A stretch of DNA of 64,000 nt from Balneola sp. (lineage in GTDB: Bacteria; Bacteroidota; Rhodothermia; Balneolales; Balneolaceae): NCBI GenBank assembly GCA_002694685.1, contig NZMW01000001.1, forward strand, positions 124,001 to 188,000, given 5' to 3'. The notes under the pieces are model-generated. The model made no database searches and had not been told where the DNA came from. It saw nothing but the letters and a program-made list of their open reading frames with translations. Position numbers and translations under genes: made by a program. Numbering within the stretch: the stretch's first letter is position 1; every line of letters starts with the position of its first letter. Positions 55,702 through 64,000 of this stretch are shown in pieces.

Positions 55702-58068
55702 GTGGTTAACAGAACGCTCAAGTTTATTGTTGTAGTCCTGGCCTTATGGGCAACGGGATGTTCGTCTTACATTGAAGCGCCTAAAGAATCTCAGATTATC
55801 GGTCTTGCTTCTCCAGTTAGTCTGGAATATGGAGAAACCAACATCATCACGGCAGATTACTTTATTTCGCCAAAACTTATTGATTCCGTTTCAGTACCTG
55901 TGGGACTAGACGCCACGCTCTCATCAGATAAAGAGGGAATATCTTTAACAGGCTCACTTTCAAGTCCACTGGGTGTGATGGAAGTTTGGATGGATGGTTT
56001 TAGGTATGATATACTTCTAAAAAAATCTAATAAGCAGGAAGTGACCATTACCTTTGATCCTGAAGGAAAAACGTATTCTTCTGTTCAGCTGAAAGGAGAG
56101 ATGAACAACTGGAATCCGGCTGCTGCACCACTTGCAAAAGAAGGTGAAGTATGGACCACCACTATGTTGGTTAACGAAGGAGTGTATCAGTATATCTTGG
56201 TGCTGGATGGGAAAGAAACTCCAGATCCCGCTAACCCAAATACGGTTTCAAACGGGATGGGAGGCACTAATTCTATACTTGAGGTGGGAAATGTTGATGC
56301 CAATAAACCCTTCCTTGAAACTATGGATCACTCAGATCCCATGGTTTACCTCACTACAGACGCTACTGAAAACACCATTGTGTTTTGGGAGAATTATCAG
56401 CTTGATACCGAGTTTAAAGACAATGTCCTGAGATTTGAAATTCCTGCAAACGCTAAAGATTTTGATCGCTCCCATTTAAGGGCATGGACATTTAAAGATG
56501 GGCAACTTTCTAACGATGTGCTTATTCCTTTAGCTAATGGAAAAGTGATTACAGATACGGAAGAGCTTACTCGACAAGACAATCACAACTGGAATATGTA
56601 TTTCGTTTTGATTGACAGATTTAAAGATGGAAATCCGGTAAATACAGAGAAAGTAAACGACCCTAACATTCACCCCAAAGCCAATTATTACGGCGGAGAC
56701 TTTGCGGGTATAACTCAAACTATCGAAAGCGGATATTTTGATGATATAGGTGTGAATACTCTGTGGCTTTCACCTATCACTCAGAATCCTGAAGGTGCAT
56801 ATGGCCTCTGGGATAAAGGCGGTGTGACCACCACTTTCTCAGGCTATCACGGTTATTGGCCTGTTTCTTCATCGAAAGTAGATTATCGTTTTGGTACAGA
56901 AGATGAATTTAGAGAGCTTTTGGATGTAGCTCATCAAAACGGGATGAATGTTATTTTAGATTACGTAGCCAATCATGTGCATGAACTCCATCCGGTGTAT
57001 CAAAAAAACAAAGATTGGGCTACCAACTTGTATTTACCAGATGGCAGAATGAATACCGAGCTTTGGGATGAACAGCGGCTCACCACTTGGTTTGATACCT
57101 TCATGCCTTCGCTGGATTTCTCTCGCCCTGAAGTAATCGAAACAATGACAGACTCTGCATTATATTGGGTCAAAGAGTTTGAACTTGATGGTTTTCGGCA
57201 TGATGCGACCAAGCACATTCAGCTTGAGTTTTGGAGAACGCTAACGCGAAAGATTAAGGACTCGGTAACGGTCCCAACAGGTAAACAAATTTTTCAAATC
57301 GGAGAAACCTATGGAAGCCGGGAGCTGATTGCCAGTTACATTAACTCCGGGATGTTGGACGCGCAATTTGATTTCAATATGTACGACTCAGGCTTGAATA
57401 CTTTTGGTCAAGGAAATTCATTCGAAGGACTTGAAACTCAGCTTCAGGAAAGTTTTAACTATTACGGTTATCACAATTTGATGGGCTACATTTCGGGAAA
57501 TCACGATAAATCACGTTTTATCACACTAACCAGTGGGGAAGTAAGTTGGAGTGAAGACGGAAAACTGGCAGGGTGGACTCGAGAAATTGAAGACCCTCAG
57601 GCTTTTGCTTACGACCGCCTCAGCATGTTTCATGCTTTTAATCAAACCATTCCAGGTATCCCTGTGACTTATCAGGGAGATGAATATGGGCAGCCCGGAG
57701 CCAATGATCCCGATAACCGCAGATGGATGGAGTTTGATGAAGGTGAGCTGAATGCGCTCGAACTTAAAAATCGAAGTATTTACACCAAGCTCACCGGGCT
57801 CAGAAATTCCGAAATGGCATTAACCTACGGGGACTTTCAATTTCACACTACAACCGAAAATACACTGGCTTACTCAAGAGCTTATTTCGGGAATCAAGTG
57901 ATCGTGGTTTTCAATAAATCAGATCAACCTGAAGATGTAGAAGTTATTCTGCGGGAAGGCTTTGACTATAATCAGTTATCAGAACAATTTGGTCATGATT
58001 TCACTATTGAACAGGGAGTCTTAATAGTGACCTTGCCATCCAACAGCTTTGAAATACTAACACTTTAA
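55702..58068 (+). CDS. GH13 lipoprotein, alpha-amylase/neopullulanase-like
   Basis: 788 residues from GTG 55702; the lipobox is 'ALWATGCSS' with Cys20. N-terminal beta domains ('YSSVQLKGEMNNWNPAAAPL') precede the barrel, with nucleophile Asp501 in 'DGFRHDATKH', acid/base Glu535 in 'QIGETYGS', and Asp602 in 'ISGNHDKSR'. It has an 'ANHVHELHPVYQKNKDW' region II. As a lipoprotein it likely works in the periplasm or on the outer membrane, cleaving imported maltodextrin or cyclodextrin. It starts 16 bp after the first GH13 gene. Confidence 0.87.
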   Translation: MVNRTLKFIVVVLALWATGCSSYIEAPKESQIIGLASPVSLEYGETNIITADYFISPKLIDSVSVPVGLDATLSSDKEGISLTGSLSSPLGVMEVWMDGFRYDILLKKSNKQEVTITFDPEGKTYSSVQLKGEMNNWNPAAAPLAKEGEVWTTTMLVNEGVYQYILVLDGKETPDPANPNTVSNGMGGTNSILEVGNVDANKPFLETMDHSDPMVYLTTDATENTIVFWENYQLDTEFKDNVLRFEIPANAKDFDRSHLRAWTFKDGQLSNDVLIPLANGKVITDTEELTRQDNHNWNMYFVLIDRFKDGNPVNTEKVNDPNIHPKANYYGGDFAGITQTIESGYFDDIGVNTLWLSPITQNPEGAYGLWDKGGVTTTFSGYHGYWPVSSSKVDYRFGTEDEFRELLDVAHQNGMNVILDYVANHVHELHPVYQKNKDWATNLYLPDGRMNTELWDEQRLTTWFDTFMPSLDFSRPEVIETMTDSALYWVKEFELDGFRHDATKHIQLEFWRTLTRKIKDSVTVPTGKQIFQIGETYGSRELIASYINSGMLDAQFDFNMYDSGLNTFGQGNSFEGLETQLQESFNYYGYHNLMGYISGNHDKSRFITLTSGEVSWSEDGKLAGWTREIEDPQAFAYDRLSMFHAFNQTIPGIPVTYQGDEYGQPGANDPDNRRWMEFDEGELNALELKNRSIYTKLTGLRNSEMALTYGDFQFHTTTENTLAYSRAYFGNQVIVVFNKSDQPEDVEVILREGFDYNQLSEQFGHDFTIEQGVLIVTLPSNSFEILTL

Positions 58069-58077
58069 AATAAATCC

Positions 58078-59442
58078 ATGAAATTCTATTCACGATCTTT
58101 ATTAATACTAACACTTACAGCCGGATTGTTTTTCTCGGCCTGTAATCAGCCGGAGAAAAAGGCGCAAAGTGTAGAGGGTATTCAGCATGTAGAATGGAGT
58201 CAAAATGCGAATATCTATGAAGTGAATATTCGCCAATATTCTGAGGAAGGTACTTTCAATGCTTTCCGTGAAGATCTACCGAGACTGGAAGCAATGGGTG
58301 TAAAAATTTTATGGCTGATGCCCATTCATCCCATTGGAGAGGAAAACCGAAAGGGGCCTCTTGGAAGCTATTATTCCGTGCAGGATTACAAAGCAGTAAA
58401 TCCAAACTTCGGTACTGAAGAAGACTTTAGAGCCCTTGTTGATGAAGCTCATGCATTGGGAATGAAGGTCATTATAGACTGGGTAGCTAATCACACCGCT
58501 TGGGATAGTCCCTGGACTGAAAACCCTGAGTGGTATGAACTCAATGAAGAAGGGAATTTCATGCCTCCCAGAGGAACGGATTGGACGGATGTCATTCAAC
58601 TCAATTTTGAAAACCAAGAAATGCGTGCTGCCATGGTTGATGCCATGGAATATTGGGTGAGAGATTTCGATATCGATGGCTATCGCTGTGATGTGGCAGG
58701 AATGGTTCCACTTGATTTCTGGAAAGATGCCCGTGCAAGTCTTGATGAAATCAAACCTGTGTTTATGCTGGCAGAAGATGAAGGCCCACAAATGCATGAA
58801 GCATTTGATATGACTTATGCGTGGACCTATGCTCACTTAATTCGTGAAATTGCTGCAGGTAACGAAGGCTTTGAGGCATTGGACAGCCTTATGGAAGTGG
58901 AAGCAACTAAATTTCCTGAAAGTGCCTATCGCATGTACTTCACAAGTAATCATGATGAAAATTCCTGGAATGGTACAGATCCGGGCATGTATGGTGAGAA
59001 TTTTGAAAACTTTGCGGTACTTTCTGCAACTATCGACGGAATGCCGCTAATTTATAACGGTCAAGAGTCAGTACTGGATAAGCAGTTAGAGTTTTTCGAG
59101 AAAGACGAAATCGAGTGGAAAGAGTATGAGCTGACACAATTCTATACCATGCTTCTGCAATTGAATGAAGAAAATGAGGCGCTCTGGAATGGGCAGTACG
59201 GAGGCGACTTATCTATCTACAATTCACCGGAAGAAACCTTTGCTTACCGTCGGGATAAAGGTGACGATTGGGTGTTTGTGTATCTGAATAATGGAGATGA
59301 ATCCATTAACGTACCCCTTGATGAGTATGACATCCCAGCTGATGCTTCCGGATATCAGATCTATTCAGATCAGCTTCCACCTGAAGCAACAAACTATTAT
59401 GAAGTGCTGCCAAACAGCTGGCTTCTAATTGCCAACGAGTAA
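58078..59442 (+). CDS. GH13 lipoprotein, short alpha-amylase/glucosidase type
   Basis: 454 residues; the signal 'LTLTAGLFFSACNQ' has lipobox Cys22. The compact GH13 barrel shows region I 'DWVANHTAWDS', nucleophile Asp205 in 'DGYRCDVAGM', acid/base Glu233 in 'MLAEDEGPQ', and Asp293 in 'TSNHDENSW'. The 'AED' in place of 'GE' at the acid/base is typical of one short GH13 branch. It probably trims maltodextrins to small sugars in the periplasm. It starts 10 bp after the previous GH13 gene. Confidence 0.87.
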   Translation: MKFYSRSLLILTLTAGLFFSACNQPEKKAQSVEGIQHVEWSQNANIYEVNIRQYSEEGTFNAFREDLPRLEAMGVKILWLMPIHPIGEENRKGPLGSYYSVQDYKAVNPNFGTEEDFRALVDEAHALGMKVIIDWVANHTAWDSPWTENPEWYELNEEGNFMPPRGTDWTDVIQLNFENQEMRAAMVDAMEYWVRDFDIDGYRCDVAGMVPLDFWKDARASLDEIKPVFMLAEDEGPQMHEAFDMTYAWTYAHLIREIAAGNEGFEALDSLMEVEATKFPESAYRMYFTSNHDENSWNGTDPGMYGENFENFAVLSATIDGMPLIYNGQESVLDKQLEFFEKDEIEWKEYELTQFYTMLLQLNEENEALWNGQYGGDLSIYNSPEETFAYRRDKGDDWVFVYLNNGDESINVPLDEYDIPADASGYQIYSDQLPPEATNYYEVLPNSWLLIANE

Positions 59443-59481
59443 TCTAACCGAACATAACATTCATTTTAATAATTGCGGCTT

Positions 59482-61023
59482 ATGTCTGATTCAAACTTAA
59501 CCTCCCGTCCACGCCTGAGTTTTTGGGAAATATGGAATATGAGCTTTGGCTTTTTGGGGATTCAATTTGGCTTTGCTCTTCAGAATGCAAACGTAAGCCG
59601 AATTTTTGAAACGCTGGGTGCCAGTGTAGATGATATTCCCATTTTATGGATTGCAGCTCCGCTCACTGGCTTAGTCATTCAGCCCATTATTGGATATTTC
59701 AGTGACCGTACATGGACAAGTTTAGGTCGCAGGCGCCCATATTTCTTATTTGGAGCCATTGCAGCTTCAATAGCATTGGTCATTATGCCAAACTCGCCGG
59801 TACTGTGGGTAGCAGCGGGTATGCTCTGGATTATGGATGCGGCAATTAATGTCTCTATGGAGCCCTTCAGAGCTTTCGTAGGAGATATGCTTCCATCTGA
59901 ACAAAGAACGAAAGGCTTTGCGATGCAGAGTTTTTTCATCGGCACGGGAGCGGTAGTAGCTTCAGCTTTACCATGGATGTTGACGAATTGGTTTGGGGTT
60001 GCCAATACCGCACCTGAAGGGATCATACCTCCGTCCGTTAGATGGTCATTTTATCTTGGCGCCATCGCTTTTATCACTGCTGTAGCGTGGACTGTTTTCA
60101 GAACTAAAGAATATAGTCCCGAAGAACTGGAGCGTTTCGAAGAAGCTGAAAAAGAAGACATTGTTGATCCATCGGTTCTGCGTGAAGTTCCTATTGAAGC
60201 AGGGGAAGGACAGAAGAAGATTACGCTTGGAATCATATTCGCAGTTATTGGAATCATTACCACTTATTTGACCTTCACTTTTTCTCTCGAGAAAGAAGTT
60301 TATGTAGCAACCGGTAGTTTGTCGGTAGCAGGATTAGTGGCTTTGATTGCCGGACTTTTCCAAAAAAGCGGAAAAACAGATAATGGCTTAGTGGTTGTAA
60401 TGCATGACTTCATTCACATGCCCAAAACCATGAAGCAACTGGCTGTAGTGCAATTCTTTTCCTGGTTTGCCTTATTTGCAATGTGGATTTACACGACTTC
60501 CGGTGTGACCGCTCATGTATATGGAACCAGTGACACCACCTCAATACTTTATAACGAAGGTGCTGATTGGGTAGGGGTGATGTTCGGAGTGTATAATGGA
60601 GTAGCGGCCTTAGTTGCATTTGGGCTTGCTCCGGTGGCTAAAATGCTCAGCCGTAAGTGGGTTCATGCTTTATCACTAATCTTAGGAGGATTGGGACTTA
60701 TCTTCATTTACTTCATCAGCGATCCTATGATGCTAATCGTTTCTATGATTGGAGTTGGAGTAGCTTGGGCTTCCATTCTTTCGATGCCGTATGCCATTCT
60801 TGCTGGTTCATTGCCTGCTCAGAAGATGGGACTATATATGGGGATATTTAATTTCTTCATAGTATTGCCTCAGCTGCTTGCTGCAACCATTCTTGGCTTT
60901 GTAACCCGTACCTATTTTGGAGGCGAAGCTGTTTATGCTTTGGTTTTAGGAGGAATTGTGATGATTATCGCAGCTGGAACCATGTATTTTGTGGATGATG
61001 TAGACGAAAAGAAAGCGGCTTAG
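59482..61023 (+). CDS. MFS sugar transporter, maltose/sucrose type
   Basis: 513 residues from ATG 59482 (TTG 59473 is an alternative). About 12 membrane segments are seen, with 'FEIWNMSFGFLGIQFGFALQ'-type start (here 'WEIWNMSFGFLGIQFGFAL') and 'SDRTWTSLGRRRPYF' in the loop 2/3 position, the pattern of the SLC45/GPH-like maltose and sucrose symporters of Bacteroidota (such as MalT-type proteins near sus loci). It imports the disaccharides or glucose made by the three GH13 enzymes. It is the last gene of the locus, 39 bp after the third GH13. Confidence 0.9.
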   Translation: MSDSNLTSRPRLSFWEIWNMSFGFLGIQFGFALQNANVSRIFETLGASVDDIPILWIAAPLTGLVIQPIIGYFSDRTWTSLGRRRPYFLFGAIAASIALVIMPNSPVLWVAAGMLWIMDAAINVSMEPFRAFVGDMLPSEQRTKGFAMQSFFIGTGAVVASALPWMLTNWFGVANTAPEGIIPPSVRWSFYLGAIAFITAVAWTVFRTKEYSPEELERFEEAEKEDIVDPSVLREVPIEAGEGQKKITLGIIFAVIGIITTYLTFTFSLEKEVYVATGSLSVAGLVALIAGLFQKSGKTDNGLVVVMHDFIHMPKTMKQLAVVQFFSWFALFAMWIYTTSGVTAHVYGTSDTTSILYNEGADWVGVMFGVYNGVAALVAFGLAPVAKMLSRKWVHALSLILGGLGLIFIYFISDPMMLIVSMIGVGVAWASILSMPYAILAGSLPAQKMGLYMGIFNFFIVLPQLLAATILGFVTRTYFGGEAVYALVLGGIVMIIAAGTMYFVDDVDEKKAA

Positions 61024-61058
61024 TATTACTTGAGGATACACATGAATCCATGATTGGC

Positions 61059-61096
61059 TTTTGTTGCAACCAATAATTAAATTCGTTGCAACAAAA
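61059..61096. promoter_or_regulatory. Paired-palindrome operator of the toxin-antitoxin genes
   Basis: Two 12-base arms, TTTTGTTGCAAC (61059-61070) and its exact complement GTTGCAACAAAA (61085-61096), are 14 bases apart. Each contains the self-complementary GTTGCAAC. This double-site layout is typical of autoregulated antitoxin operators. It lies 15 bp upstream of the antitoxin ATG. Confidence 0.7.
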
Positions 61097-61111
61097 AACA
61101 ATAGTAATGTC

Positions 61112-61393
61112 ATGAAAAAGAAAGACAAAAAAGATATTGTCTGGTTTGGGATGAAATTGACTCCTGAAGAAAAGGCGAAGATTAAACTGCTAGCCAAACG
61201 AAAAGGGCTTACCCAAAAAGATGCAGTTATGGCATTAGTTAATGAGGAAGTTCTTGAATATGAAATAGAACCAGTTCCCGGTTCAATGTTGGATAAACTC
61301 CAACCTTACATTGGCATAATTGATGGTGGCCCATCGGACGTTTCCACCAATCCAAAATATATGGAAGACTTTGGCAAGGACAGTCTTAATTGA
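61112..61393 (+). CDS. Antitoxin of a PIN-type toxin-antitoxin pair
   Basis: 93 residues from ATG 61112; an earlier TTG would put coding sequence over the operator arms. The N-terminus is basic ('MKKKDKKDIVWFGMKLTPEE'), followed by 'KAKIKLLAKRKGLTQKDAVM', a ribbon-helix-helix-like DNA-binding segment with a beta strand ahead of two helices. The C-terminal half ('PGSMLDKLQPYIGIIDGG') would wrap the toxin. It is encoded just before and overlaps the PIN gene. Function is inferred from position and shape. Confidence 0.72.
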   Translation: MKKKDKKDIVWFGMKLTPEEKAKIKLLAKRKGLTQKDAVMALVNEEVLEYEIEPVPGSMLDKLQPYIGIIDGGPSDVSTNPKYMEDFGKDSLN

Positions 61394-61793
61394 TACGGGG
61401 CCTTTGGTCGCTCTATTTCGGAGAAGAGATCAATTTCACCAATGGGTGAAGACGGTGCTAAGCGAAGATCAATTTAAATTCATAACGTGCGAACCTGTAC
61501 TGAAAGAAACTCTATTTCTTACCAACAACAATCCGGCGGTTGTTAATGCTATTTCGGGAATGATGGATGAGAACCTCTTGGAAATTGAATCTGCCCTTTC
61601 TCTATTTAAAAAGGAAGTGTTCCAACTTATGCAAAAATATCACGATCAAAATACTTCCCTGGCAGATATAAGCTTACTTGCTCTGTATAACAATACTGAT
61701 GAAGCTTCTTTACTAACTACGGATTCTGATTTCCTTGTCTATCGTGATTTACAAGGAAAACCATTGAATTTAATTTCCCCATACAAGACATAA
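61371..61793 (+). CDS. PIN domain ribonuclease toxin
   Basis: 140 residues from TTG 61371 ('(M)ARTVLIDTGPLVALFRRRD'), which overlaps the antitoxin by 23 bases; no ATG or GTG fits the start of a PIN fold in this frame. The four acidic PIN residues are present: 'LIDTGPLV', 'ITCEPVLKET', 'SLADISLLAL' and 'LLTTDSDF'. These proteins cut tRNA or mRNA and are held in check by the partner. The protein is VapC-like, but the antitoxin is not an obvious VapB. Confidence 0.85.
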   Translation: MARTVLIDTGPLVALFRRRDQFHQWVKTVLSEDQFKFITCEPVLKETLFLTNNNPAVVNAISGMMDENLLEIESALSLFKKEVFQLMQKYHDQNTSLADISLLALYNNTDEASLLTTDSDFLVYRDLQGKPLNLISPYKT

Positions 61794-61831
61794 ATTTGCA
61801 TTAAAATCTTCTCTATCTTTAGTCAAAAAGA

Positions 61832-62356
61832 ATGCGCTTAGAGCAGAAACAGTTTGTCCCTTTCATGGTAGGCATCGCAATCATTACGATGCTGGTTATT
61901 ATTTACTCTTCCTTTAATTTTCAAAGAAAGCAGCAGACCAGATTCCAGGAAAATGTAGCTACTTCCGACTCACTTTTAACAATGCCTCTTCTTTCTATTT
62001 TTGAGAATGGATCTCAGTCTGTTGCCGATCAGAAAGGAAGTGAAACAATAGTCGTTTTTTGGGCTAGCTGGTCAGATAAGTCAACATCTATGATGGATGA
62101 AATTCAGAACTACACGGTTCAGAATGATTCTCTGGTTGTTTTGGCAGCACTGGTTAAAGATGCCACCGAGTCGCTTCCTAATGTTCCTCAATACCCCGGT
62201 TTTAAATATGTTGATGGCACTCATTACTTCAACTACCTGAAGGTGCCGGGATTCCCAAGCTATATTTTATTCGATGAAGAAGGCCAAGTTCTGAATACGC
62301 AAATTGGCTACGAAGAAGGCGTAGGCTTTGATTCCCTTAAAGTATATCTGCAATGA
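61832..62356 (+). CDS. Membrane-anchored thioredoxin-fold protein without active-site cysteines
   Basis: 174 residues: an N-terminal anchor (about 9-28, 'FVPFMVGIAIITMLVIIYSS') and a periplasm-facing TlpA-like domain. The active-site stretch is 'VVFWASWSDKSTSM', with Ser81 and Ser84 in place of the WCxxC cysteines; the cis-Pro region 'VPGFPSYILFDEEG' is kept. No cysteine is present in the domain, so it cannot do thiol chemistry and may bind or hold a partner. It overlaps the next gene by four bases, an unexplained tie to folate genes. Confidence 0.82.
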   Translation: MRLEQKQFVPFMVGIAIITMLVIIYSSFNFQRKQQTRFQENVATSDSLLTMPLLSIFENGSQSVADQKGSETIVVFWASWSDKSTSMMDEIQNYTVQNDSLVVLAALVKDATESLPNVPQYPGFKYVDGTHYFNYLKVPGFPSYILFDEEGQVLNTQIGYEEGVGFDSLKVYLQ

Positions 62357-63207
62357 AAAACACGGACGCTGTTATTCTGAATGGGGAAGTGGTTCAAGAA
62401 AATCAGGCACTAATATCTCCGTTCAACAGAGGAATGATGTATGGAGATGGATGCTTTGAAACTATTAGAAGCTATTCAGGAAAGTTTCTCGGCTGGGATA
62501 TGCGCTTCGAGAGATTAAAGGGAGGGCTAGATTATCTAAATATTGACGCCCCATTCACTTCCCAAGAATTAAAAGAGCAGGTTTTAAGTCTGCTTAGCAA
62601 GAATAGTCTTTCAAAAGCGGACGCCATGATTCGCCTTCAATGCTGGAGAAAAGGAGGGCGAGGCTATACTCCTTCATCATCTGAAGCTAACTGGATGATT
62701 CAGGCTTCAGCACTATCTAAGCATCACAACGCGATTAACCTGATACTTGCAGAAACGCGCTGTATTCCCTCTGTAGCCCTCGAACGTAAATATAAGCTAA
62801 GTAATGGCTTGAACTACATTAAGGCTGCTCAGGAGGCTAAGGAGAAGTCTGGAGATGATTCACTAATGCTAACCGTGAATGGGAAGATCAGTGAAACAAC
62901 TTCAGCCAATATTTTTTGGGTAAAAGGGGATAAGGTTTTTACTCCGTCTGTTGAATGTGATCTGCTTCCGGGAGTAACCCGATCTATTGTTATTAATGTC
63001 ATACAGTCGTTAGGAATTCAGATTGAAGAAGGAGTATTTGATTTAGGAGCTATCGAAGAAGCTGAGGCTGTGTTCTGTACTAATTCTTTGAAGGAGATTT
63101 CAGAGGTGCAAAGTTTGGATGAACATAGATTTGAAGTTAGCCATCCATTGGTGCAAAAAATTAAAACAGGCTTTAACCGATTTAAGGAACAGGAACTAGA
63201 GGCATGA
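62353..63207 (+). CDS. pabC: Class IV aminotransferase, probably aminodeoxychorismate lyase
   Basis: 284 residues, PLP fold type IV. The start 'VILNGEVVQENQALISPFNR' and 'GMMYGDGCFETIRSYSGK' are typical, the PLP-lysine region is 'KLSNGLNYIKAAQEAKEK', and 'GKISETTSANIFWV' and 'LLPGVTRSIVINV' close the site. This family includes branched-chain and D-amino acid aminotransferases and PabC (4-aminobenzoate synthesis). The 4-bp overlap with folC downstream favours PabC, but sequence alone does not decide it. Confidence 0.78.
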   Translation: MKNTDAVILNGEVVQENQALISPFNRGMMYGDGCFETIRSYSGKFLGWDMRFERLKGGLDYLNIDAPFTSQELKEQVLSLLSKNSLSKADAMIRLQCWRKGGRGYTPSSSEANWMIQASALSKHHNAINLILAETRCIPSVALERKYKLSNGLNYIKAAQEAKEKSGDDSLMLTVNGKISETTSANIFWVKGDKVFTPSVECDLLPGVTRSIVINVIQSLGIQIEEGVFDLGAIEEAEAVFCTNSLKEISEVQSLDEHRFEVSHPLVQKIKTGFNRFKEQELEA

Positions 63208-64000
63208 GCCGGTTTAAGTCAATCGATGATGTTTGGGCTTTTCTTGATGCTATTCCCATGTTTCAGAAATCAGGGACTTCGGCTGCCAACTTTTCTTTAG
63301 ATGCCATTCGGTCTTTTTGTGAAAAATTAGGGAATCCACAGAATAACTTTCCAAGTATTCACGTAGCCGGCACCAATGGAAAAGGCACAACCTGCTACCT
63401 CCTTGAAAAGATATATGCTGATGCCGGATTCAAAACAGGTCTTTTTACTTCCCCGCATCTTACCCGGTACAATGAACGTGTTAGAGTTGGCCAAAAAGAA
63501 ATTTCTGATGCCGAATTGCTGGAATTCTTCCAAGTTGCCGAAGATCTGTTCAATGAAATAAAACTAAGCTACTTTGAAATTAGCACGGTGTTGGCCTTTT
63601 GGTTTTTTGCTTATCAGGAAGTTGATATCGCCATTATAGAAACCGGTCTTGGCGGAAGGCTGGATTCCACAAATATCATCAATCCCGAAATATCAGTAAT
63701 TACCAGTATTGGCTTAGATCATCAGAATGTTCTGGGAGATACGTTGGAAGAGATAGCTCGCGAAAAAGCAGGTATTATTAAAGAGACAAAGCCGGTAGTT
63801 ATTGGCGATGTTTCAGGGACAGCTTTATCTGAAATCCGGAAAATAGCTCAGCAGAAGAAATCCGAAGTTTTACTTTCCAAAGAGTTAAAGCCTGAATGGG
63901 ACTTATCAGTTATCACGCTCAAAAAGGAAGAAATAGCATTCAAAACAAAATTCAGGGAAGCGGTAAACAAGTGGAATGTAGCCATAGTTTGGAAAGTGGT
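63204..64000 (+). CDS. folC: Folylpolyglutamate/dihydrofolate synthase, N-terminal part (runs off the window)
   Basis: 265 residues are visible from ATG 63204, which overlaps the pabC stop by four bases; the 3' end lies beyond the window. Mur-ligase-like ATP motif 'IHVAGTNGKGTTCYLLEKIY', 'TGLFTSPHLTRYNERV', 'IIETGLGGRLDSTNI' and 'SIGLDHQNVLGDTLEEIAR' match FolC. It adds glutamate to dihydropteroate and folates in the cytoplasm. Together with pabC it forms a folate-synthesis pair. Confidence 0.93.
   Translation, partial: MSRFKSIDDVWAFLDAIPMFQKSGTSAANFSLDAIRSFCEKLGNPQNNFPSIHVAGTNGKGTTCYLLEKIYADAGFKTGLFTSPHLTRYNERVRVGQKEISDAELLEFFQVAEDLFNEIKLSYFEISTVLAFWFFAYQEVDIAIIETGLGGRLDSTNIINPEISVITSIGLDHQNVLGDTLEEIAREKAGIIKETKPVVIGDVSGTALSEIRKIAQQKKSEVLLSKELKPEWDLSVITLKKEEIAFKTKFREAVNKWNVAIVWKV

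Noticed and set aside
1-64000. CRISPR array, prophage, integron or insertion sequence
   Set aside because: No regularly spaced direct repeats, transposase, integrase or phage structural genes were seen; the repeats found are isolated hairpins.

Overview
The window looks like a chromosomal segment of a Balneolota (Balneola/Gracilimonas-like) or closely related Bacteroidota-Rhodothermota marine heterotroph. The reasons are: several secreted proteins ending in a type IX secretion (T9SS) type A sorting domain with the '[10 protein letters not shown]' start typical of that group; a PorV/PorQ-type protein; TonB-dependent uptake; few Shine-Dalgarno sequences; and a moderately AT-rich composition. 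This placement is inferred from sequence style and not from a database search. No phage, transposase, integrase or CRISPR array was seen.

Layout. 1-7.7 kb: end of an Ig-like domain protein, a fused B12-dependent acyl-CoA mutase (IcmF), and small accessory genes (SRPBCC, a membrane protein with 30-residue repeats, a CxxS thioredoxin-fold protein, a TfoX-N protein). 7.9-14.6 kb: a glycan-use cluster (GH2, GH5, ROK regulator, ROK sugar kinase, FucP-type transporter). 14.8-24.4 kb: a minus-strand housekeeping run, thrS-infC-rpmI-rplT / pheS-pheT-coiled coil-zapA-ymdB-like-lolD-like-TPR, in which infC starts at an AUC codon. 24.5-41.7 kb: mostly single housekeeping genes (PAS histidine kinase, tRNA-Val, nusB, phosphatase, ychF, a VIT/T9SS protein, adenosine deaminase, polA, a Qnr-like pentapeptide protein, a carotenoid-type oxidoreductase, two rhomboids, ispG).

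41.7-61.0 kb is an alpha-glucan utilisation locus: a TonB-dependent receptor, a large exported protein, a PorV-like barrel, a multidomain SusE/F-like T9SS protein, a LacI-type regulator, three GH13 enzymes (one T9SS-sorted, two lipoproteins) and an MFS sugar transporter. The first gene has perfect LacI-type palindromes upstream. The proposed flow is: surface hydrolysis by the T9SS amylase, capture by the SusE/F-like protein, outer-membrane import, periplasmic cleavage by the lipoprotein GH13s, inner-membrane import by the MFS protein, with control by the LacI protein. No SusD-like gene was seen.

61.1-64.0 kb: a PIN-type toxin-antitoxin pair with a paired-palindrome operator, a cysteine-less thioredoxin-fold membrane protein, and pabC-like/folC folate genes (folC runs off the window).

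Intergenic spaces carry many long inverted repeats, including a 44-bp perfect palindrome and hairpins that share sequence words, suggesting dispersed REP-like elements.
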